Source: Butyrivibrio sp. (GTDB taxonomy: Bacteria > Bacillota > Clostridia > Lachnospirales > Lachnospiraceae). From it: a stretch of DNA of 64,000 nt. Within the stretch, counting starts at the first letter, position 1, and every line of letters starts with the position of its first letter. The notes under the pieces were generated by a model. That model did no database searches and was not told the DNA's origin. It saw only the letters and a program-made list of their open reading frames with translations. Positions 35,009 to 42,508 of the stretch are shown piece after piece. The stretch covers positions 91,544-155,543 of the forward strand of contig JAEEXE010000001.1 in NCBI GenBank assembly GCA_016291375.1. The letters run 5' to 3'. A program made the translations under genes and the position numbers.

Positions 35009-36220
35009 TTATAACCTCAATGCATCTATAGGCTTCATCTTGGCAGCCTTCCTTGCAGGATACAGCCCAAAGAAAAGACCTATCGCGACAGAAAAGAAAG
35101 CCGCACCTACAACTGTCCCAAAGGTTACTATAAGTTTAAAACCAAGCAGGGAACAGATTAAAGCTGATAAGCCAAGTCCAAGTATTATTCCGATAATTCC
35201 ACCTGTCAGTGTCAAAAGAGCTGATTCAGACAGGAACTGCGCCATAATAGCACTCGTTCTTGCACCTATAGATTTTCTTATTCCAATTTCTCTTGTTCTC
35301 TCTGTGACGGATACAAGCATAATATTCATGATACCGATACCACCTACTACGAGTGATATTACAGCGACCAGTATCAAAAACTTTGATGCTGCTCCAAGTA
35401 TTGTATCAAGCTCCTCTGAAACATCTGCCATACTGAACGCAGTAATGGCATCTGTGCCCCTAAGCCCATGAGCATTAGTCAGCACCTGCTGAGCCTCATC
35501 AACCTTTTTCTGCAAAACATCCTGATTCGCAAAAACAACGATCGTATAAAGCTTATCTATGTCATATCCAAAGTCATTGGCAAATGCTGTATAAGGGACC
35601 TCAAGAACAGCAAAATAATCCATTTCAGAAACAACCATGTTGTACATTTGGCTGTCAATATTATCCCTAAGTCCGACAACAGTGTATGAAGCAGTCATTC
35701 CGCCAACCGTTACTTCGATTTCCTGACCGATACAATCCTCTGTACCAAAGAGTCTGACAGCATTTTCTCTCAGCATCACACATACTCTCTGTCCGGAATC
35801 AACCTGCTGCCTGGAGAAATACTGACCTCTTACAACAGGGTCGGCTACTGCCATTTGAAAGGCCTCTGATCCTGCGTTTATATCAGCCATATATGTTCCT
35901 CTGGGACCCTTGACCTTACCCGTAACATCAAAGTTTGGAGATACACCATTCAGATCAGGTATGGTCTCTTCAAGCAAACGCATGTCATCCGGCGTAAGGA
36001 GTTCAGTAGTCTTGGTACTGTCTATCATTAACAATCCATAATTACCGGTAAGATTGTTGATCTCGCTCTTAACGAATTCGGTCATTCCGTTACCAAGTGA
36101 TACTACTGCGATAACTGCAGCAATACCGATTACTATTCCAAGCATTGTCATAAAGGTACGGTAACCATTGTGCTTCATTTGGTTAATTGCACTTTTAAAA
36201 TATTCTTTGACTGTTCCCAT
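35009..36220 (-). CDS. ABC transporter permease, MacB/FtsX type (first copy)
   Basis: 403 residues with one N-terminal helix (about 20-43), a large outer domain with QMAVADPVVRG and RVCVMLRENA segments, and three C-terminal helices. TERTREIGIRKSIGAR and YPARKAAKMKPIDALRL mark the FtsX family. Its ATG overlaps the adaptor stop as TAATG, a sign of coupled translation. It pairs with the ATPase at 37851-38552 and the adaptor at 36220-37836 as a MacAB-like machine that moves substrates by mechanical force at the outer face of the membrane. Confidence 0.92.
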   Translation of the reverse strand: MGTVKEYFKSAINQMKHNGYRTFMTMLGIVIGIAAVIAVVSLGNGMTEFVKSEINNLTGNYGLLMIDSTKTTELLTPDDMRLLEETIPDLNGVSPNFDVTGKVKGPRGTYMADINAGSEAFQMAVADPVVRGQYFSRQQVDSGQRVCVMLRENAVRLFGTEDCIGQEIEVTVGGMTASYTVVGLRDNIDSQMYNMVVSEMDYFAVLEVPYTAFANDFGYDIDKLYTIVVFANQDVLQKKVDEAQQVLTNAHGLRGTDAITAFSMADVSEELDTILGAASKFLILVAVISLVVGGIGIMNIMLVSVTERTREIGIRKSIGARTSAIMAQFLSESALLTLTGGIIGIILGLGLSALICSLLGFKLIVTFGTVVGAAFFSVAIGLFFGLYPARKAAKMKPIDALRL

Positions 36221-37836
36221 TATTGTACTTCCATAGCTACTACCGGCATTCCGTCAGTAAGTAATTCAAGATTTGAAGTGATTACCTTATCATTCTCTGA
36301 AAGTCCCTCTGTGATCTGAGCTTCCGTACTTGTTGAAATACCGATCGTTACAGGCTTTCTTACAGCCTTGCCATCCTCAAGTACATATACAAAGTCACCA
36401 TCAGCATCTGTAGACACATACTCGTAAGGAAGAACTATAGTATTTTCAGCCTTCTCAGCGTGAATCTTGTTGCTTGCCTCTACTCCGAGAATGATATCAC
36501 TGTCAGGATTAGTAACCTTAATTGTTGTATCTACTACAGCTACGCCATTGGCATTCTTAGCTGCAGAACCTGAAATCTTTGTGATCTCTCCTGTATAATC
36601 CTTGCCGTTTATCTTAATATCAACCTTCTGTCCAACAGCGATCTTTGGAAGGTCTGACTTAGAAATCTGTACATTAACCTGAACATCATCAAGATTAGCA
36701 AGAGTGATGGTCTTGGTTCCTGCTGCAAGTGTTGCACCCTCAACTACATCCAGTTCAGTAACAACGCCGTTGAACTCAGCCTTGATCCCGCCCTTGGCGT
36801 TCTCAATCTTAGCAATCTGATCTTCCTTGTTAATCTGTACGGATTCCATGGAAGCCTTCTGTGCAGTAGCCTGTCCGCCGTTAACCTGAGCGGCCTTGGC
36901 GCTTGTAAGATGAGCCTGTTCCTCTGCAAGAGCTGTCTTATCTCTCTGCCATGCCTGAATCTCAGGATCATTCTTTAGAGCATCCTGAACCTCGAGAATT
37001 GATTCCTGAAGTGCAAGAGACATCTGCTTATTGCTCTCTGAGACATCACTGTCGTTATTATCATTCTCTCTTCTTGTGATATACTCGTCATTTCCATCGA
37101 GCACAGCCTCTGCTGTTCCGTCAGCGATACCGTTCTGGTTTACATCAAGCATTGTCTTGTTAAGATCAGTGAGTGTCTGACTCATTCTGTTTTGCTTTTC
37201 CTGGATCTTATTATCGATGGCATCCATCTCTGCTGTGATGGCATCAAGTCTCTCATTGATCTGCTGAGCATTCATTCCCTTAGCATACTCTCTGTCTGCA
37301 GCACCTGCTCCTGAATAAAGAGCACTGTAGGAACCCTTTGCCTGCTTGATATCAAGCTGAGCTGTCTTCTCTGCAATATCGAGCTGTGCTTCATCATAGG
37401 TAAAAAGCACATCACCGCTTGAAACCTTATCGCCGACTTTAACATTAACCTGGTCAACAGGTGCTACAACATCAGCGAAATAGCTCTTTGAATCAGCACT
37501 TTCAACTGTTCCGGAAACAGAGAGAATATTCTCTATTGTTCCCTTTGATACGTCTACGGTTTCTACAGGAAGCACTGCATTCTTTGCAGCAAAGAAACCT
37601 CTTACGATAAAGAAAATTATAAGAAGCGCTACTATGCCGAGTACTATCCATTTTTTCTTGATTTTTTTCTTGGGCTTCTTATATACTTCTACTTCATCAT
37701 CATCGTCTTCATCATAGATCTCAACAGTGCTTCCTGTTGTCTCTTTGATCTCGTTTTTGTCTTCTGCAGCGGGAGTTACTTTTTCATCCTTTTCTTTTAA
37801 CTCCACATCTTTCTGTAAATCTTTGTTATCTGCCAT
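36220..37836 (-). CDS. HlyD/MacA-like membrane fusion (adaptor) protein
   Basis: 538 residues from ATG 37836, with GGGAG nine bases upstream; a TTG at 37845 would leave no spacing. The cytoplasmic head is highly acidic (EIYDEDDDDEVEVYK) and ends in KKPKKKIKKK. One membrane helix lies at about 63-80. A beta-barrel/lipoyl half follows, with VDQVNVKVGDKVSSGDVLF, then a long helical hairpin (about 155-335), the second lipoyl half (FNGVVTELDVVEGATL) and a beta-barrel domain. At 231-239 the hairpin holds DVNQNGIAD, which fits a calcium-binding loop (D-x-N-x-N-G-x-x-D) and is unusual in this family. In MacAB-like systems the adaptor links the permease to the outer space. Confidence 0.92.
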   Translation of the reverse strand: MADNKDLQKDVELKEKDEKVTPAAEDKNEIKETTGSTVEIYDEDDDDEVEVYKKPKKKIKKKWIVLGIVALLIIFFIVRGFFAAKNAVLPVETVDVSKGTIENILSVSGTVESADSKSYFADVVAPVDQVNVKVGDKVSSGDVLFTYDEAQLDIAEKTAQLDIKQAKGSYSALYSGAGAADREYAKGMNAQQINERLDAITAEMDAIDNKIQEKQNRMSQTLTDLNKTMLDVNQNGIADGTAEAVLDGNDEYITRRENDNNDSDVSESNKQMSLALQESILEVQDALKNDPEIQAWQRDKTALAEEQAHLTSAKAAQVNGGQATAQKASMESVQINKEDQIAKIENAKGGIKAEFNGVVTELDVVEGATLAAGTKTITLANLDDVQVNVQISKSDLPKIAVGQKVDIKINGKDYTGEITKISGSAAKNANGVAVVDTTIKVTNPDSDIILGVEASNKIHAEKAENTIVLPYEYVSTDADGDFVYVLEDGKAVRKPVTIGISTSTEAQITEGLSENDKVITSNLELLTDGMPVVAMEVQ

Positions 37837-37850
37837 TTTTTTCAACTCCC

Positions 37851-38552
37851 TTAATCTTCTTTGTAATCCGGATTTATAATGTCACTCTGTATCTTACCGT
37901 CAGAGATTGTAATAATTCGTTTTGCCTGTTTGGCAATACCCGGGTCATGGGTGATTATGATAACTGTTCTGCCCTCGGAATATAATCTCTTGATTATCTT
38001 TATGATTTCTTTACTTGATGCAGAATCAAGGTTACCTGTAGGCTCGTCCGCAAGCAGTATAGGCGGTGCCTGGGCAATAGCTCTTGCTATGGCAACTCTC
38101 TGCTGCTGACCACCTGACATCTCGTTGGGCCTGTGAGTTTTTCTTTTCTCAAGTCCAACACTGTTAAGTGCCGCGTTGGCAAGTCTCTCTCTTTCCTTCT
38201 TACCCACACCTCTGTAAATAAGCGGAAGCTCTACATTCTCAAGAGCTGTAAGAGACTGTATCAGATTAAATCCCTGGAAGATGAATCCAATCTCTCTGTT
38301 TCTGATATCGGACTGTTCATCATCCGTCATATGGGATACGTCTTGTCCGTGTAGGAAGTATTTACCGCTTGTAGGAGTATCAAGGCATCCCAGCATATTC
38401 ATAAGCGTGGACTTACCTGAACCGGACTGACCGATAATAGCCACAAACTCTTTTTCTCCTATTGTCAGACTAACATGGTTAAGTGCCCTGACCTCGTTTT
38501 CTCCGGGATTGTATATCTTTGATACATCCTTTATTTCTACCAATTTTTTCAT
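37851..38552 (-). CDS. ABC transporter ATP-binding protein, MacB/LolD type
   Basis: The 233 residues have Walker A GQSGSGKST, Q-loop FQGFNL, signature MSGGQQQRVAIARA, Walker B ILLADEPTG and H-loop THDP. The shape matches ATPases of the MacB/LolD subgroup that power FtsX-type permeases. It is the first gene of the operon, followed 14 bases on by the adaptor and then two permeases. Its promoter is overlaid by dyad repeats, so the whole efflux unit is probably induced. Confidence 0.95.
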   Translation of the reverse strand: MKKLVEIKDVSKIYNPGENEVRALNHVSLTIGEKEFVAIIGQSGSGKSTLMNMLGCLDTPTSGKYFLHGQDVSHMTDDEQSDIRNREIGFIFQGFNLIQSLTALENVELPLIYRGVGKKERERLANAALNSVGLEKRKTHRPNEMSGGQQQRVAIARAIAQAPPILLADEPTGNLDSASSKEIIKIIKRLYSEGRTVIIITHDPGIAKQAKRIITISDGKIQSDIINPDYKED

Positions 38553-38584
38553 ATCAATAGTTCCCTTTTTTGCAATGTTACGCG

Positions 38585-38647
38585 TAGTACGATAGCTGTA
38601 CTATATTTGTCGTAGTAAACTTTACTACTCCGCTTTTCCCTTGTCAA
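38585..38647 (-). promoter_or_regulatory. Promoter of the MacAB-like operon with overlapping dyad operators
   Basis: Minus-strand TTGACA (38642-38647) and TAAAGT (38619-38624) are separated by 17 bases. The perfect 17-base palindrome GTAGTAAACTTTACTAC (38612-38628) covers the -10. A second dyad, TAGTAC-7-GTACTA (38585-38603), lies just downstream. The half-sites alternate in direction, which suggests cooperative binding of a repressor. No regulator gene adjoins. Confidence 0.75.
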
Positions 38648-38860
38648 TACTCTAATTTTAAAAAAAGTATAAAATCATATGAGAATAAGTTTCCCAATAC
38701 AAAAATCGCATATCAAAGCGCATCCGCTGGTTATGCACCGTTACGCCTTTATTTACTCCATACATATTATCAAAAATAAATTAGAGTTTCCTTTTGTTTA
38801 GCTTACATATCAGCCTTCTAACCTTACATTTTTGTAAGAAAAGATCCTATTATGTAAAGA
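38648..38860. other. Intergenic region, part of a 348-base gap
   Basis: Apart from the adjoining promoter and terminator, this AT-rich stretch holds only a small hairpin, CTTACATTTTTGTAAG (38823-38838). I see no gene. Confidence 0.5.
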
Positions 38861-38884
38861 GCGCTTCGTACTGCTACGAAACGC
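38861..38884 (-). terminator. Terminator of the GntR-ABC-CPBP operon
   Basis: GCGTTTCGTA pairs with TACGAAGCGC (one G-U) around a 4-base loop, followed on the minus strand by TCTTTACAT. The T run is weak. Confidence 0.65.
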
Positions 38885-38900
38885 CCTATATATATCTATA

Positions 38901-39752
38901 TTATTCTGCCATTGTTCCTTCTACCGGTTGTAACTCGTTTCCTTCAATCTTGGCTATCTTCCTGATTATCAGACGTACCAATATGAAGGATATTCCTGCC
39001 AAAACTGCACATATCGCTATTGAAACATACATTCCGGATGTATTGGCTCTTGATGCTTCCGCCGTCTGAGCAATGTCAATATTATTCGTCTTTGCCACAG
39101 TATATGCAAAAATAGAAGCTCCCATTCCAATGATATTATATACAAGATGCATGATCATTGAAGTAAATATACTTCCACTTGCCCTGTTTACAAATGCAAA
39201 AACCACACCAAGAACCCAGGCATAGCAAAACTGGTTCAGATTCATATGAAGGACACCAAACAAAAATCCCGAAAGAATCGCCGATGCTACAAAAGGAATC
39301 AGCTTGGCCAATCTGTTTTGCATAAATCCTCTCATGACTATCTCTTCGCATATAGGAGCGATAACTGCAGCCGCAAGAAGTACAAGTACTGCCGATTCCT
39401 CCATAAATGTATCCATTCCCTGTGCCAGGATATTGGGCACAAAGAGCTGTGATATCAGGTTGGCAAGCGTACTCATAGGCATTGCAACAATAGTAAGAAG
39501 AATTGCAAGAAATGCAGTACTCACCTTAATCTTCTTAAATCCAAAAGCATCAGCAACCTTTTCTTTTTTTATAAATGTGTATATCAAAGTTATCGCTACC
39601 ATCGGAACATAGAGAATAACAGAACTGACAAGAAGAGATAGCTTAACCCCTGTCACTTTTATCACCTTGGAAATTCCGATCGTAATTAGTAATATCAGCA
39701 CATATACAAGTATTACTCTGATAAACTCTGCTTTATCTTTTATCTTATTCAA
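38901..39752 (-). CDS. CPBP family intramembrane metalloprotease
   Basis: 283 residues with about eight membrane helices. The CPBP (Abi) glutamate site is complete: EEIVMR (Glu136-Glu137, Arg141) and FGVLHMN (His169), with MIHLVYN further on. These proteases cut membrane-embedded peptides; bacteriocin self-immunity, and CaaX-type processing in relatives, are known roles. Start is TTG at 39752 with GGAGGAG six bases upstream. It closes the GntR-ATPase-permease-permease operon, so a role with the transported substrate, such as peptide processing or immunity, is plausible but not shown. Confidence 0.92.
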   Translation of the reverse strand: MNKIKDKAEFIRVILVYVLILLITIGISKVIKVTGVKLSLLVSSVILYVPMVAITLIYTFIKKEKVADAFGFKKIKVSTAFLAILLTIVAMPMSTLANLISQLFVPNILAQGMDTFMEESAVLVLLAAAVIAPICEEIVMRGFMQNRLAKLIPFVASAILSGFLFGVLHMNLNQFCYAWVLGVVFAFVNRASGSIFTSMIMHLVYNIIGMGASIFAYTVAKTNNIDIAQTAEASRANTSGMYVSIAICAVLAGISFILVRLIIRKIAKIEGNELQPVEGTMAE

Positions 39753-39770
39753 TTTTTTCTCCTCCTCGTT

Positions 39771-40436
39771 TTATACTGCGTTCTTAACGGGTATCTTTCT
39801 GAATGTCAACCAGTTAACTACAATCCCTACTATAACAAAAATAGAGATTATGCACCACACATAAAGACAGTTTGTTCCCGGATTAATTATACCATCCGTA
39901 AATTTTCTCACACAAATTTCTAATCCCGGAAATACTCTTACAATTCTCGGTAATGCACCAATTGCTGTAATAACAGCAACATAATAGATCCAATACGCTA
40001 TTTTCCCGTAGCGTATAACATTGTTTCCGACAAGACCCTCTGTCCACATAAAAAAACCAAAACAAAGTGCACCAAGTTCAAATATCATGTTCTCATTACC
40101 TTTGCAGATAAAAAGTGCAGGCAAAGCTACTACGATCACCTCAATAAGATCAACGATACGACTTATGGCAAAAACTTCGCGTCTTGTTCCGCCAAAGCTA
40201 ATCCCCCTCATAACTTCTTCCGGCAAAAGCATAACCTTTAAAAACACATTTCCAAAAAAGTATGTTACCGCCACGATTCCGCACATGGCTTTTGCGAAAA
40301 GAAGTGGCTCTTTTCCAAAATCCCCCGTAATAAGCCAAATAATAATGCTTAAGACGACGCCAAACAAAATATAAAGTAAATTAGCTATCTCTTCTGCCTT
40401 TTTAAGGCTTATTGCTTTTTGAATAAGTTTTTCCAT
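39771..40436 (-). CDS. ABC-2 type membrane subunit (second permease)
   Basis: 221 residues from ATG 40436 with GGAG five bases upstream (an ATG at 40454 overlaps the previous gene). About six membrane helices are visible, and there are no soluble domains. The family was not identified with certainty, but its size, helix count and position after an ATPase and another permease fit a membrane subunit of a YtrB-like or bacteriocin-type ABC exporter. It precedes the CPBP protease gene by 18 bases. Confidence 0.75.
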   Translation of the reverse strand: MEKLIQKAISLKKAEEIANLLYILFGVVLSIIIWLITGDFGKEPLLFAKAMCGIVAVTYFFGNVFLKVMLLPEEVMRGISFGGTRREVFAISRIVDLIEVIVVALPALFICKGNENMIFELGALCFGFFMWTEGLVGNNVIRYGKIAYWIYYVAVITAIGALPRIVRVFPGLEICVRKFTDGIINPGTNCLYVWCIISIFVIVGIVVNWLTFRKIPVKNAV

Positions 40437-40450
40437 TTTATCTCCTATAA

Positions 40451-41098
40451 TCACGCAACCATACTCTTTTTATTAAGTCTGTAGATTACAAATTCCATGA
40501 TAACAAAAAGCAGCAGCCCCGCCATTGCGATTACATACTTCGTAGCATTACCAAGAGTAAACACATGCTCTCTGTGTTCGAGCATAACCAGGCTTCCCGA
40601 GCCTACTCCCAAAACAATAATGAGAAATATATGATATACTATCCGTCCGTATTTCTTAACCGCATGTCCAACAATTATGCCTGCTGCTCCCATGAAAAGT
40701 GAAACAGCAGAGCTCATCATTATAGATTTAATCCGTTCTGGTCTGCTTGTTAGGATTGACATTAGGCTCAAAAAAATCGCATAACATACGATAAAAGTTA
40801 TCTGTTTGATCAGAACACCCCAAAATATATCCTTTCTCCTTGCGCCCATGGAAAGAACCATACTGTCATACCAGCCCGGAGAATACACTGAATACATGAA
40901 GTTCATCATAATCATAAATACTGTGCCCAAAGAAAAGATCCTATAAAAAACAGATTCTACATAGTTTGTTTCCCCAAAATGGGTAAGTATCCATACAGTT
41001 CCTACAAAAGTCATTCCCAGGAGCACAGCTATAAAAAGCCTGACTCCTTGCACCAGATAATACTTTGCAGCCCTCTTAGAAAGATCGCTCATAATCAC
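40451..41098 (-). CDS. ABC-2 type membrane subunit (first permease)
   Basis: 215 residues if translation begins at GTG 41098, which overlaps the ATPase stop as GTGA and has GGGAGG four bases upstream. ATG at 41092, ten bases from the same site, is also possible. Six membrane helices are seen, with a SMGARRKDIFWGVL cytoplasmic segment. Weak similarity in layout to the following membrane subunit suggests a two-permease exporter. Confidence 0.78.
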   Translation of the reverse strand: MIMSDLSKRAAKYYLVQGVRLFIAVLLGMTFVGTVWILTHFGETNYVESVFYRIFSLGTVFMIMMNFMYSVYSPGWYDSMVLSMGARRKDIFWGVLIKQITFIVCYAIFLSLMSILTSRPERIKSIMMSSAVSLFMGAAGIIVGHAVKKYGRIVYHIFLIIVLGVGSGSLVMLEHREHVFTLGNATKYVIAMAGLLLFVIMEFVIYRLNKKSMVA

Positions 41099-41976
41099 AT
41101 AGCCTCCCTTCCTTCATTCGTGCACATTGCATAGAATAAATTCTGCAAAGAAACCGCTTCAACCTGTACTCCTTCAGCAAAATTCTCATCAGGCTTATCT
41201 GCAAGAACTGTAACAACCTTATTTCTTCCAAGGCTCTCGGGATGATAAACCTTAAGCCCTTCTGTGGCCTTATCAACTGCATCGGCATCACCGCTTATGC
41301 GATATGCTCTTGCAAGGAATTCTTCCGTATTCTCCTGGAACTTAATCTCACCGTTATCGATTATAATAACCCTCTCAAACAATGACGCAGCTTCTTCAAT
41401 GATATGAGTGCTTATAATAAATGTCCTGCCTGTCTCACTGTATTCTTCAATAATAAGCTTGTAGAACTGTTCTCTTGCAACAACATCAAGTCCTGCTACA
41501 GGCTCATCAAGTATAGTTATTTCGGCTTTACTTGCAAGTGCAATAATAATCGTAACCGCAGACATCATTCCTTTTGAAAGCTTGCTTATCTTCTTTTTGA
41601 TATCAATATTAAAAAGCTTTACAAGTTCTTTGGCATATTCTCCATCCCAATTTACATAAAAAGCTTTCGCGGCGTTTAAATAGTCTTTTACCTTAAAATT
41701 ATTTGGTCCAAACATAGTTACAGGTGAAAGCTCTCTTGAATAACATATTCTGGAAAGAGACTTTTCATTTTCCCATACAGGATTACCATCCAATGTAATC
41801 TCTCCTTTTGTTGCAGGATTCTGAGCAGTAAGCACTGACAAAAGAGTTGTCTTTCCTGCTCCGTTTCTTCCTATAAGCCCATAAATCTTGCCAGTCTCTA
41901 TCTCAATATTTACATTCTTAAGTACAGTTTCCTTGCCGTATTTTTTTACTATATTCTTTCCTGATAATACGCTCAT
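41095..41976 (-). CDS. ABC transporter ATP-binding protein (YtrB/BcrA-like)
   Basis: 293 residues with Walker A GRNGAGKTT, a degenerate signature LSKGM, Walker B ITILDEPVAGLD and H-loop STHIIEE, then a C-terminal domain of about 70 residues. Such ATPases with GntR/YtrA regulators often export antibiotics or respond to cell-wall-active peptides. AAGGAGAG precedes ATG. It follows the GntR gene by 23 bases and is coupled to the first permease. Confidence 0.93.
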   Translation of the reverse strand: MSVLSGKNIVKKYGKETVLKNVNIEIETGKIYGLIGRNGAGKTTLLSVLTAQNPATKGEITLDGNPVWENEKSLSRICYSRELSPVTMFGPNNFKVKDYLNAAKAFYVNWDGEYAKELVKLFNIDIKKKISKLSKGMMSAVTIIIALASKAEITILDEPVAGLDVVAREQFYKLIIEEYSETGRTFIISTHIIEEAASLFERVIIIDNGEIKFQENTEEFLARAYRISGDADAVDKATEGLKVYHPESLGRNKVVTVLADKPDENFAEGVQVEAVSLQNLFYAMCTNEGREAM

Positions 41977-41999
41977 ATTCTCTCCTTACTCACTAAAAC

Positions 42000-42368
42000 T
42001 CAGCCTTCCTTGCTGTCATCTATCATCTTCTTAAGTTCCTGTTTGTCTATTCCTATAAGCTTAGCCTCAGTGATTATCTTCTTAACAAATGTATCGTAGA
42101 AGTTCTTCTTCCTCTCTTCAATGATCCTGGCCTTAGCTCCCGTCTGAACGAACATACCGATACCTCTTTTCTTATAAAGGACTTCTTTATCCACCAGCAT
42201 ATTGATTCCCTTACCCGCAGTCGCCGGATTGATCTTGTAGAACTTGGAAAGTTCTGTAGTACTGGGAACCTGTTCTTCCTCATTAAGTATGCCGCGCAGA
42301 ATCTCATCTTCTATCATCTCGCTTATCTGTAGATATATAGACCTGTCTTCACCTAGATTATCCAGCAC
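42000..42368 (-). CDS. GntR family transcriptional regulator, YtrA type
   Basis: 122 residues from GTG 42368, chosen because AGGAGG is eight bases away; a GTG at 42377 would leave one base. An N-terminal winged helix-turn-helix (QVPSTTELSKFYKINPATAG and GIGMFV) is followed by only about 50 helical residues with no ligand domain, as in the YtrA subfamily. Such proteins repress their own ABC operon and are released under envelope stress. A perfect 10-4-10 dyad just upstream of the gene, next to its promoter, is the likely operator. Confidence 0.92.
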   Translation of the reverse strand: MLDNLGEDRSIYLQISEMIEDEILRGILNEEEQVPSTTELSKFYKINPATAGKGINMLVDKEVLYKKRGIGMFVQTGAKARIIEERKKNFYDTFVKKIITEAKLIGIDKQELKKMIDDSKEG

Positions 42369-42391
42369 ATCACACACCTCCTTAGTTCTTT

Positions 42392-42441
42392 GGTTAATTA
42401 CTTGTGTAATTAACCATACAACATCTCAAACCTCTTGTCAA
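42392..42441 (-). promoter_or_regulatory. Promoter and GntR operator of the ABC-CPBP operon
   Basis: The -35 TTGACA (42436-42441) and -10 TATGGT (42413-42418) are separated by 17 bases. The perfect inverted repeat GGTTAATTAC-TTGT-GTAATTAACC (42392-42415) overlaps the -10 and start site, an ideal place for autorepression. Confidence 0.85.
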
Positions 42442-42460
42442 TATATGTATGTTTTATAGT

Positions 42461-42489
42461 AAATAAAAAGCCGGGCCCGAAAGCCCGAC
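42461..42489 (-). terminator. Terminator of the repeat-protein gene
   Basis: Minus-strand GTCGGGC and GCCCGGC (one G-U) pair around six bases, followed by TTTTTATTT. Confidence 0.85.
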
Positions 42490-42508
42490 TTTTGATAGTT
42501 TGATATTT

